Positions 1 through 5,541 of a stretch of 5,723 nt of DNA are shown one piece after another. A program made the translations under genes and the position numbers. Origin of the DNA: Nitrospira sp. (lineage in GTDB: Bacteria; Nitrospirota; Nitrospiria; Nitrospirales; Nitrospiraceae); contig JANYAJ010000298.1 in NCBI GenBank assembly GCA_025361385.1, forward strand, positions 1-5,723. The letters are read 5' to 3'. The notes below the pieces were generated by a model, which was not told the DNA's origin, searched no databases, and worked only from the letters and a program-made list of their open reading frames with translations. Position 1 is the stretch's first letter, and every line of letters starts with the position of its first letter.

Positions 1-3000
1 CCCATCGAGAAAGCTGTCAGTTCTGCATCGAACGTCGAGCATGTCGAGTCGTTTGCGAAACAGGGCATCGGCGCGGTGCAGATCTGGTTCAACTGGGGCG
101 CAGACATCAACGGTGGTCAGATGGAGGTGATGCAGCGGGTGACGCAAATCCTGAACAGCCTGCCACCAGGCATTTTGCAGCCCTTCATCGTGAAGTTCGA
201 CATCTCCAACATTCCCGTCTCTTTCGTGACCGTCTCCAGCGACGATCTCGATGAACGGGCTCTCTACGACCTGGCCTACAACACGATCGCCCCGCAAATC
301 GAGCAGATTGCGGATGTCGCTGCCGCCACGGTGGAAGGCGGAAAGATCCGCCAGATCAACATCAACCTCGACCCGGCCCTGTTGAACGCCCGAAGCCTCT
401 CGATTCTCGACGTCGTCAAGTCCGTGAAGGCCGCCAACCTCATCCTCCCCTCGGGCGACATCAAAGCCGGCAATCTGGACTACAACGTCTTCACCAACAA
501 TCAATTCCGCACGGTCGACCCGATCCAAGATGTCATCGTGAAGGTCAACCCTCAGGGCAGCCCTGTGCGCGTGCGGGATGTCGGGACCGTGACCGACTCG
601 TCGGATATTCAGACCAACATCGTCCGGACGGACGGAGCCAGAGCCGTCTATCTGCGAGTGAATAAACAACCCATCGCCAACACCGTGCAAGTGGTGGATG
701 CGCTACGCAAGGCCCTCCCGAAAATGGTCGGGATTCCCTCCAGCGTGAAGCTCGGTATTTCCTTCGACCAATCGGTCTACATTCGCCAGTCGATCAACAA
801 CCTCATCGAACAGGCGCTGCACGGATCGCTACTGGCTGCAGCCGTCATCCTGATTTTCCTCCGCAATCTCACCAGCACCTTGATCATTTCCGTCGCGATC
901 CCCCTGTCGATCATGGTGACCTTCATCGTGCTCTACTTCTCCGGACAAACGCTGAACGTCTTCACGCTGGGTGGTCTGGCCCTCGGGATCGGCAGGCTCG
1001 TCGACGACTCCATTGTGGAGCTTGAAAACATTCAGCGCCACCTCAACACCACACCCCGACGTTGGAACGCGATCTTAGAAGCAGCCCGCGAGGTGGCGAT
1101 GCCCATTTTGGCCTCGACCATCACCACGGTCGTCGTCTTCCTCCCGATCTTCTTCGTCGTCGGAATTGCCCGTTTGCTCTTGATCCCCCTCACCATCACG
1201 ATCGCGATCTCGCTGTTCACGTCCTTCTTCGTCTCCCGCACGGTCACCCCGGCGCTCTGCTACAAATTCCTCAAGGCGGAACAGGAATCTCACAAGTCGA
1301 TGCCCGCCTGGTTCGTCCGCTTAATGGATTGGAGCCGCCACCGGTACGAATCCCTTGACAAAGGCTATGAGGGGTCGCTTCGCTGGGTCCTGGCCCATCG
1401 CAAGCTCTTCATCGGTGGCGTCCTGCTCTTCTTCGTCGCCTCGCTCGCGCTGGTGCCCAAGATCGGAACGGAATTTTTACCGGTGTCGGATGAGAGCCAG
1501 TTCCGTATCGTGCTCCGGGCGCCGGTCGGTCAACGGGTGGAGAAAACCGAGCAGCAAGTGGCCGAGGTCGAACGGGTGCTGCGGGCGCAAATTCCTGCCG
1601 AGGAGCTGGAAACGATGGTCTCCAGCACCGGCGTATTGGTGCAAGGCCGGTCCTCCCTCTTCAATCCGAACACCGGCCCCCATACGTCGGTCATCTCCGT
1701 CTATCTCGTGTCGCCGGATAAACGGAAGCGAAACCAAGTGCAAATCATGAACGAGGTGAGGCCCAAGGTCGTCAAACTTTTTCCAGGAGTCGCGATGTTT
1801 TTCGATCCGGGCGGGCTCGTCAAACGGGTCACCAGTTTCGGGTCGCAAAAGTCCGTCGACGTGGAGATCTACGGCTACGATTTCGAGAAAGCCCGTGGGG
1901 TGATCAGAGAAGTCGAAACGCTGATGCATCAGATACCGGGTCTGGCCGACATCGAAGTCAGCCGCGAGGAGAACTACCCGGAGGTCAACGTCGTGGTGGA
2001 TCGTGAGAAGGCCGCCCTCCTCGGCATCAGCGAAACGGACGTGGCCAATGCCGTGCTCTTCTCACTCAACGGCAACGGCCAAACCGACCCCATCATCTAC
2101 ACCGACCCGCAAAACGGAAACGAATACTACATCAGCGCCTGGCTCGCGGAGGAACACCGGAAAGATCTCACGGACATCGAAAACATCATTCTGACCACCA
2201 AGACCGGAGAACCGGTTCTGCTCAAAAACGTGGCCTCGCTCAAGCTCAATGCCGGCCCGGTGAAGATCGAGCGGAAATATTTTCAGCGGGTCGTCCATCT
2301 GACGGCCAACCCCGTAAACCGGGACCTTGGCGCCATCGCCGCCGATCTGGAGACCGGCCTGGCCAAAATCCAGCTCCCAACCGGCTTCAGCATCCAGTTG
2401 GCCGGCCAGATCCAACAACAGAAGGAGACCTTCGAGGGACTGCTGTTCGCCACGATCCTGGCCTTGATTCTCGTCTACATGGTGATGGCCGCCCAGTTCA
2501 AATCGCTGATCGATCCCTTCGTCATCATGTTTTCGGTCCCGATGGGCTTCCCGGGCGTGATCCTGATCCTCTTCCTGACCGATACGACCCTCTCCACCAC
2601 CTCGATGATGGGCATCATCATGATGCTAGGCATCGTCGTCTCCAACGGCGTCCTGCTGGTGGACTACACAAACGTCCTGCGGCGAAGAGGGCGGGAGTTA
2701 CACGATGCGGCGGTCACGGCAGCGCGGACGAGGCTCCGGCCTATTCTGATGACCTCCCTGGCCACCGTCGTCGGCTTGCTTCCTATGGCCATCGGCTGGG
2801 GAACCGGCGGTGAAACGAACGCTCCCTTGGCACGCACAGTCGTCGGAGGCCTCAGCGTCTCGACCATCCTCACGCTCTTTCTCGTCCCGACGATCTATGT
2901 GATTCTCGAAGAACGCTTTCCCCGCCATAAGGACGAGGCGTCAGAGCAGGATGCCGATTGGATGCCCGCAGAGCCGGAACAAGCACCAAGCAATCAATAA
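1..3000 (+). CDS. RND-family efflux transporter, AcrB-like inner-membrane subunit (5' partial)
   Basis: Inner-membrane proton/drug antiporter subunit, expected to work as a trimer with a periplasmic adaptor and an outer-membrane channel; neither partner gene is in the window. The frame is open from base 1, so the GTG at 76 is internal. 999 residues are visible, against about 1,050 for the family, so TM1 and the start of the porter domain are missing. Seen: porter domain to about residue 270; TM2-TM4 at 272-345, with the proton-relay pair D335-D336 in GRLVDDSIVELENI; TM5-TM6 at 366-424; TM7 near 468; second porter half; TM8-TM10 from about 810; TM11-TM12 at about 909-974, including RLRPILMTSLATVVGLLP. 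The site of AcrB Lys940 is Ser881 in GIVVSNGVLLVDY. The tail is acidic and soluble. The class is certain; the substrate cannot be told. The heavy-metal (CusA) branch is less likely from the TM4 and TM10 motifs. Confidence 0.95.
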   Translation, partial: PIEKAVSSASNVEHVESFAKQGIGAVQIWFNWGADINGGQMEVMQRVTQILNSLPPGILQPFIVKFDISNIPVSFVTVSSDDLDERALYDLAYNTIAPQIEQIADVAAATVEGGKIRQININLDPALLNARSLSILDVVKSVKAANLILPSGDIKAGNLDYNVFTNNQFRTVDPIQDVIVKVNPQGSPVRVRDVGTVTDSSDIQTNIVRTDGARAVYLRVNKQPIANTVQVVDALRKALPKMVGIPSSVKLGISFDQSVYIRQSINNLIEQALHGSLLAAAVILIFLRNLTSTLIISVAIPLSIMVTFIVLYFSGQTLNVFTLGGLALGIGRLVDDSIVELENIQRHLNTTPRRWNAILEAAREVAMPILASTITTVVVFLPIFFVVGIARLLLIPLTITIAISLFTSFFVSRTVTPALCYKFLKAEQESHKSMPAWFVRLMDWSRHRYESLDKGYEGSLRWVLAHRKLFIGGVLLFFVASLALVPKIGTEFLPVSDESQFRIVLRAPVGQRVEKTEQQVAEVERVLRAQIPAEELETMVSSTGVLVQGRSSLFNPNTGPHTSVISVYLVSPDKRKRNQVQIMNEVRPKVVKLFPGVAMFFDPGGLVKRVTSFGSQKSVDVEIYGYDFEKARGVIREVETLMHQIPGLADIEVSREENYPEVNVVVDREKAALLGISETDVANAVLFSLNGNGQTDPIIYTDPQNGNEYYISAWLAEEHRKDLTDIENIILTTKTGEPVLLKNVASLKLNAGPVKIERKYFQRVVHLTANPVNRDLGAIAADLETGLAKIQLPTGFSIQLAGQIQQQKETFEGLLFATILALILVYMVMAAQFKSLIDPFVIMFSVPMGFPGVILILFLTDTTLSTTSMMGIIMMLGIVVSNGVLLVDYTNVLRRRGRELHDAAVTAARTRLRPILMTSLATVVGLLPMAIGWGTGGETNAPLARTVVGGLSVSTILTLFLVPTIYVILEERFPRHKDEASEQDADWMPAEPEQAPSNQ

Positions 3001-3035
3001 TCAACATATGCGCACGCCAGAAACAGGCATCCCGT

Positions 3036-3225
3036 AGGATGCTCAAAAAGACATCCAACTAGGCCGCAGGCGAATCAAAACCGGAGGCATACCCTCCTGG
3101 GGCGCACGGTGCGACGAATAAGGAGCACCGCGTTTGTGCGCGCCGCCGAGTGGTGAGGCGGCCGGGCCCCCGTTGAGGATTTTGACGAATCGAGAACGAC
3201 GTTGGAGGTCTTTTTCAGCATCCTG
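3036..3225 (-). repeat. Short non-coding repeat element, copy 1 (MITE/REP-like, inverted relative to copy 2)
   Basis: Roughly 190 bp with imperfect terminal inverted repeats: 3036-3059 pairs with 3201-3224 at 22 of 24 positions. The core, 3097-3178, is the reverse complement of 4487-4568 with one mismatch (3167 against 4498). The outer arms match copy 2 in layout but are clearly diverged. The core contains a nested stem (3102-3107 with 3136-3141, and 3108-3112 with 3125-3129) and a second hairpin, 3142-3162 (GCCGCC/GGCGGC, 9-nt loop). It fills the gap between the convergent RND and SCP2 genes and has no convincing ORF of its own. Strand is given relative to copy 2 and is arbitrary. It may act as a bidirectional terminator or as a remnant of a non-autonomous mobile element; the sequence does not decide which. 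Confidence 0.85.
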
Positions 3226-3239
3226 CCGAGAAGCAGGGA

Positions 3240-3572
3240 TTAGCCGAGGGAGGGAAACAGCGCCTTCAGTTGCATCGCCAAGCCGATGTCCCCGCTGATC
3301 TTGAGCCGCCCGGACATGGCGACGGCCGGTCCGCTCAGCTGGCCCTTCAGAATCTTGATGCAATCCTCCCCGCTCATCGAGAGCGAGACGTGCGGATCCT
3401 CATGCATCCCATTGGAAACCTGACACACCCCACCCCGAATCGTGAGAATGTACTGGCCGCCCTGGGCACCGCTTAAATCGAATTGGTAGACCGCATCGAC
3501 ATCCTCAGCGGCATCTGCGTCGAGCTTGCCTGGGAGTACCTGAAAAAACTCTTTGATGGTGGTGGGCTTCAT
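3240..3572 (-). CDS. SCP2 sterol-binding domain protein
   Basis: A 110-residue soluble protein made of a single SCP2-like domain, a fold that binds lipids or other hydrophobic ligands; the bacterial role is usually unknown. Seen: amphipathic start TIKEFFQVLPGKL (5-17), then AVYQFDLSG (27-35), a strand ending in GGVCQV, DPHVSLSMSGEDCIKIL (59-75), and the typical ending GRLKISGDIGLAMQLKALF (88-106). Length is normal for a standalone domain. There is no signal peptide or membrane segment. The frame also opens with GTG at 3608 (122 residues), but that codon touches a strong hairpin (3609-3634) that would cover its ribosome-binding site, and the family normally starts close to the FF..LP helix, so ATG 3572 is preferred. 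Neither start has a good Shine-Dalgarno sequence. It lies 70 bp downstream of the SpeD-like gene on the same strand and may share its transcript. Confidence 0.88.
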   Translation of the reverse strand: MKPTTIKEFFQVLPGKLDADAAEDVDAVYQFDLSGAQGGQYILTIRGGVCQVSNGMHEDPHVSLSMSGEDCIKILKGQLSGPAVAMSGRLKISGDIGLAMQLKALFPSLG

Positions 3573-3608
3573 AACGCGCAGGAAGGCTAGCGCCTCTTGA
3601 ATCGACAC

Positions 3609-3634
3609 CGGGAGCCGCGCGACCGCGGCTCCCG
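3609..3634 (-). terminator. Strong intercistronic GC hairpin (possible terminator or attenuating stem)
   Basis: An 11-bp perfect stem, CGGGAGCCGCG paired with CGCGGCTCCCG, around a 4-nt loop. It begins 8 bp after the stop codon of the SpeD-like gene and ends against the alternative GTG start (3608) of the SCP2 gene. No T-run follows on the minus strand, so it is not a textbook intrinsic terminator. It could weaken read-through, protect the 3' end of the upstream message, or limit SCP2 translation. The hairpin itself is certain; its function is inferred. Confidence 0.5.
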
Positions 3635-3642
3635 ATCCCTAG

Positions 3643-4083
3643 CTAGTAACGGAGCGTAACCGTCGCGGTACTGCGACGCGCGCCGAAGAACTCTTTGGAG
3701 AAGGTCTCGACGACCGCAGGGTCATACCCCTTGCAGCTGAATATGTCGAGGTAGGCGTTGTTCGTATCGTTGGCAAAATGGCCGCTGATCAGCGACGTCG
3801 AGATCAGCTGCACCATAGAATACCCGGCGACCCGACCTGAGCCGAAATCGACGACCTGGCACTCGCCAAAACGCTTCATGCCGATGAGCTCGCAGAGCTC
3901 CACGACATAGCGGCGAATATGGTCGGCGTTGCGGATGAGATCGGGATTGCAGTCTTGAAGGTCGACGGAGGTACACAGTCCCCACGCTTTTCCCTCACCC
4001 ACCATCGCTTGGGGGGCAATGGAAGAAGCTGCCAGGGACTCAGTTGGTAAGATTGCGGACTCGGAACCAGCCGAGCTACTCAT
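3643..4083 (-). CDS. Divergent S-adenosylmethionine decarboxylase-like (SpeD/AdoMetDC family) pyruvoyl protein
   Basis: 146 residues with the prokaryotic AdoMetDC layout: strand and helix from GLCTSVDLQDC (35-45), then the core at 88-117. From memory of the Thermotoga maritima enzyme, a 24-residue ungapped match places Ser97 at the self-cleaving, pyruvoyl-forming Ser63, His102 at processing His68 and Cys117 at catalytic Cys83. The family would cleave before the serine and decarboxylate its substrate, in the classic case feeding spermidine synthesis. Oddities: the residue before the serine is Thr96 instead of Glu, the HTWPE segment is HFAND, and there is a ~30-residue Ser/Ala-rich N-terminal extension. 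Start ATG 4083 has AAGGTG 8 nt upstream. No speE or other polyamine gene is nearby. Arginine or ornithine decarboxylase activity, known for some SpeD relatives, or an inactive homologue are alternatives. The family is fairly sure; the substrate is unknown. Confidence 0.75.
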   Translation of the reverse strand: MSSSAGSESAILPTESLAASSIAPQAMVGEGKAWGLCTSVDLQDCNPDLIRNADHIRRYVVELCELIGMKRFGECQVVDFGSGRVAGYSMVQLISTSLISGHFANDTNNAYLDIFSCKGYDPAVVETFSKEFFGARRSTATVTLRY

Positions 4084-4121
4084 AGGGGTGACACCTTTCT
4101 GTTAGGAGGGTGGGAAACCTG

Positions 4122-4137
4122 TGACGATGAATCGTCA
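4122..4137. promoter_or_regulatory. Perfect 7+7 dyad, candidate operator of the SpeD-like gene
   Basis: TGACGAT-GA-ATCGTCA: two 7-bp arms with a 2-bp centre, too tight to be an RNA hairpin and more like a dimeric repressor site. It lies 38 bp upstream of the SpeD-like start codon and about 7 bp downstream of the -10 candidate, so it would cover the transcription start. The symmetry is seen directly; the operator role is inferred and the regulator is unknown. Confidence 0.4.
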
Positions 4138-4143
4138 TTTCGG

Positions 4144-4170
4144 ACTATACCACGAAATATTTCTCATCAA
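4144..4170 (-). promoter_or_regulatory. Candidate extended -10 promoter for the SpeD-like gene
   Basis: On the minus strand, TGGTATAGT (4144-4152) is an extended -10 with five of six bases of TATAAT. A weak -35, TTGATG (4165-4170), stands 15 bp upstream, shorter than ideal. Predicted transcription start is near 4137, giving a leader of roughly 50 nt before ATG 4083. Only the sequence match supports it. Confidence 0.4.
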
Positions 4171-4174
4171 CGCA

Positions 4175-4222
4175 GGTGAAGAAACTTTTTTTCACCGCGC
4201 GGCGATCGAGGCCCTTCGATCG
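4175..4222. repeat. Two consecutive inverted repeats in the divergent intergenic region
   Basis: First, GGTGAA (4175-4180) pairs with TTCACC (4191-4196), and the stem can continue through an A-run/T-run to about ten pairs with one G-T. Second, CGATCGA (4203-4209) pairs exactly with TCGATCG (4216-4222) across a 6-nt loop. Both lie between the SpeD-like promoter candidate and the zinc-ribbon gene and would fall in the leader of the latter if transcription starts upstream. They could be protein-binding sites or leader hairpins; no known riboswitch was recognised. Confidence 0.45.
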
Positions 4223-4260
4223 GTTGACAAGGTTCTCGGCGGTCGGAGAGAATGTCGTCC

Positions 4261-4440
4261 ATGACGACCCCCATCACCCAATCCCTGACGGAACTCCCGG
4301 ATCGCCTCTGCACCTGGTGCCAAGTGCCGATGAAGAAGCGTCTGGTCGGTGGGAAGCAGTTCGTCCACTACACCTGCCCGAAGTGCGTCTTCCAGCATAC
4401 GACCCGACTTGGCCAGAAACCACCCAGCCCCGCACACTGA
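4261..4440 (+). CDS. Small zinc-ribbon protein of unknown function
   Basis: A 59-residue protein with two CxxC knuckles, C17-TW-C20 and C39-PK-C42, separated by 18 residues that include basic KKR and GGKQF; this is the layout of a treble-clef or ribbon zinc site. No signal peptide or membrane segment. The frame also has ATG at 4252, but GGAGAG (4245-4250) ends one base before it and ten before ATG 4261, so 4261 is the better start. It is transcribed away from the SpeD-like gene and ends exactly where repeat copy 2 begins. The family is not recognised. Regulation through nucleic-acid or protein binding is possible for such ribbons, but nothing in the sequence shows it. The spaced cysteines and start signal argue that the gene is real despite its size. 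Confidence 0.7.
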   Translation: MTTPITQSLTELPDRLCTWCQVPMKKRLVGGKQFVHYTCPKCVFQHTTRLGQKPPSPAH

Positions 4441-4629
4441 CAGGCTATTGAAAAGTCCGCCAACTTCGTTCTCGCATCGCTCAGACCCTCAACGGGGACC
4501 CGGCCGCCTCACCACTCGGCGGCGCGCACAAACGCGGTGCTCCTTATTCGTCGCACCGTGCGCCCCAGAGGGTACGACTCGGCCCTTCACTCGCTGCGGC
4601 CTTGTTGGACGGACTTTTTGAACAGCCTG
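4441..4629 (+). repeat. Short non-coding repeat element, copy 2 (MITE/REP-like)
   Basis: 189 bp bounded by imperfect terminal inverted repeats, CAGGCTATTGAAAAGTCCG at 4441-4459 and, at the other end (4604-4629 read in reverse), CAGGCTGTTCAAAAAGTCCG. The core 4487-4568 matches copy 1 (3097-3178, opposite orientation) at 81 of 82 bases. The outer arms share spacing with copy 1 but differ at many positions. It starts on the base after the zinc-ribbon stop codon, and the symmetry may reach into it (TGACAGGCT on the left, TAACAGGCT reversed on the right). It lies between the convergent zinc-ribbon and PilZ genes. Long frames through it are accidental. Confidence 0.88.
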
Positions 4630-4784
4630 TTACGTTCCCTTTCGGTCTGTGCTCGAAAAATCTGAAGCGCAGCCCCTTGGGTATCTGACTGGCTCGTCTG
4701 CCTTTTGAGGTCGACTTTCCAAGATAAGGGAGAAGGGGAACTGGGGACCGCGCTCGGCCTACCGTATGTTGTCGCGTGGGACGG
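4630..4784. other. Featureless intergenic stretch between repeat copy 2 and the PilZ gene
   Basis: Together with repeat copy 2 this makes a 344-bp stretch without a gene. In these 155 bases I see no convincing ORF, RNA gene, strong hairpin or T-run that would serve as terminator for the PilZ gene, which ends at 4785 on the minus strand. Confidence 0.5.
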
Positions 4785-5108
4785 TTACCGGCGGGAGAAA
4801 TTGCTCTGCACATGATCGTCCAGGATATGGGCCAATCGCTCCATGTCCTCCGGGCTGATCGAGGTAATCGTCGCACCGAACTTCGGGGAACGCACATGGA
4901 CGACTTGCAAGCCGCAGGTCAGCGTTCTCCCCTGCTCGAGTTCGACCACCAGCTGAAGCGCCTCGCCGCTCTTCACGAACAAGCGGCTTTCAATCTTGAC
5001 CCCTGTCTCGCTGACGTCCAGGACCTTACAGGGCGCGGAGAGAGCACCTCGCTGTAAGCGTCCGCTCCGGCTGACTTCAACCCGCGACCCTTTTCGTTTA
5101 AACCCCAT
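4785..5108 (-). CDS. PilZ-domain protein (c-di-GMP receptor type)
   Basis: A 107-residue cytoplasmic protein made of one PilZ domain, which binds the second messenger cyclic di-GMP and passes the signal to motility, surface or secretion partners. Both binding motifs are intact: RxxxR at R5-R9 (RKGSR) and DxSxxG at D31-G36 (DVSETG), 21 residues apart as usual. The beta-barrel follows (VKIESRLFVKSGEALQLVV), and the end is a helix (PEDMERLAHILDDHV, 86-100). There is no output domain, so it probably acts as an adaptor. The frame is open further upstream to 5315, but the strong AGGAGG 8 nt before ATG 5108 fixes the start; the upstream part overlaps the DUF1499 gene. It is the last gene of the minus-strand cluster, 70 bp after DUF1499. 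A weak promoter (TTGGCC, 16 bp, TATGCT) in that gap could give it separate expression. Confidence 0.92.
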   Translation of the reverse strand: MGFKRKGSRVEVSRSGRLQRGALSAPCKVLDVSETGVKIESRLFVKSGEALQLVVELEQGRTLTCGLQVVHVRSPKFGATITSISPEDMERLAHILDDHVQSNFSRR

Positions 5109-5116
5109 AGTCCTGG

Positions 5117-5122
5117 CCTCCT
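5117..5122 (-). promoter_or_regulatory. Strong Shine-Dalgarno sequence of the PilZ gene
   Basis: AGGAGG on the minus strand, 8 nt before ATG 5108. It rules out the longer reading of the same frame and suggests strong translation. Confidence 0.8.
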
Positions 5123-5178
5123 GCTTGCCACAGCATAACAAGGGGCTATCGAAGGCCAAAGGGAAATGCCGAATAGCG

Positions 5179-5541
5179 CTAGATCGTTTCCCCCACGAGG
5201 GTACGGATCTGCTCCATGCGCGTGCGATTGGCGCCGAAGTCGCTGTAGCCGGTCCTGGATGCAGAGCGGAAATGGAGAGTCTTCGTTTCGTCATCGAAAA
5301 AAAACTCCACATCATCGACGAACCGGAGTAACAGGCTGGTGAATTCGTAGTGCAGGTAGCCCTCGTCTTCTTTGACGAGCTTGGTGCGTGGCAAGGATCG
5401 AATAACTTCTTTTAACCCCTCCTTCGCCTCAGCCCGAGACTTGCGATAGCGAAGGGGCACGATGGCATGGCCCACATCCTGAGCCTGAGTCGAGACACAG
5501 TTAGGACTGGAGGGACAGGCCGCTAACATACGATTGCTCAT
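5179..5541 (-). CDS. DUF1499 family protein
   Basis: 120 residues covering a complete DUF1499 domain; the biochemical role of the family is unknown. Seen: the N-terminal CPSSPNCVST (9-18) with two cysteines, AIVPLRY (26-32), the middle LHYEFTSLLLRFVDDVEFFF (63-82) and the signature RSASRTGYSDFGANRTRME (92-110). Many relatives carry a signal peptide or membrane anchor; this one has only four residues before MLAAC, too short for export, so it is probably cytoplasmic. Start ATG 5541 has AGGAG 4 nt upstream, inside the end of the FKBP gene, and its ATGA overlaps the FKBP stop by 4 bp, a layout typical of translational coupling. A second Met at residue 5 is a weaker alternative. Assignment to the family is secure; the function and the reason for pairing with a prolyl isomerase are not known. 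Confidence 0.9.
   Translation of the reverse strand: MSNRMLAACPSSPNCVSTQAQDVGHAIVPLRYRKSRAEAKEGLKEVIRSLPRTKLVKEDEGYLHYEFTSLLLRFVDDVEFFFDDETKTLHFRSASRTGYSDFGANRTRMEQIRTLVGETI

Noticed and set aside
76..78. GTG at 76 as the true start of the RND gene
   Set aside because: The frame is open to base 1 and the upstream codons (IEKAVSSASNVEHVESFAKQ) fit the RND porter domain, so the gene continues off the window.
3043..3363. Minus-strand frame through repeat copy 1 into the SCP2 gene
   Set aside because: It overlaps a well-supported SCP2 gene in another frame and has biased, domain-free composition.
4224..4252. Promoter with perfect -35 TTGACA (4224-4229) for the zinc-ribbon gene
   Set aside because: The hexamer 17 bp downstream is AGAGAA, unlike a -10, and would overlap the ribosome site and start codon.
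4349..4621. Open frames running through repeat copy 2 on either strand
   Set aside because: They span palindromic repeat sequence, have no start signals or recognisable domains, and share residues only because of the repeat.
3001..4784. CRISPR array or tRNA in the gene-poor parts
   Set aside because: There are only two repeat copies, inverted and 1.3 kb apart, with no regular spacers; no cloverleaf or tRNA-like motif was seen.
4785..5315. 176-residue version of the PilZ gene
   Set aside because: The extra N-terminus overlaps the DUF1499 gene, has no PilZ or signal features, and AGGAGG stands 8 nt before ATG 5108.
5515..5530. Lipobox LAAC near the N-terminus of the DUF1499 protein
   Set aside because: Only five residues precede it, too few for a lipoprotein signal peptide; the Cys belongs to the conserved CPSSPNC motif of the family.
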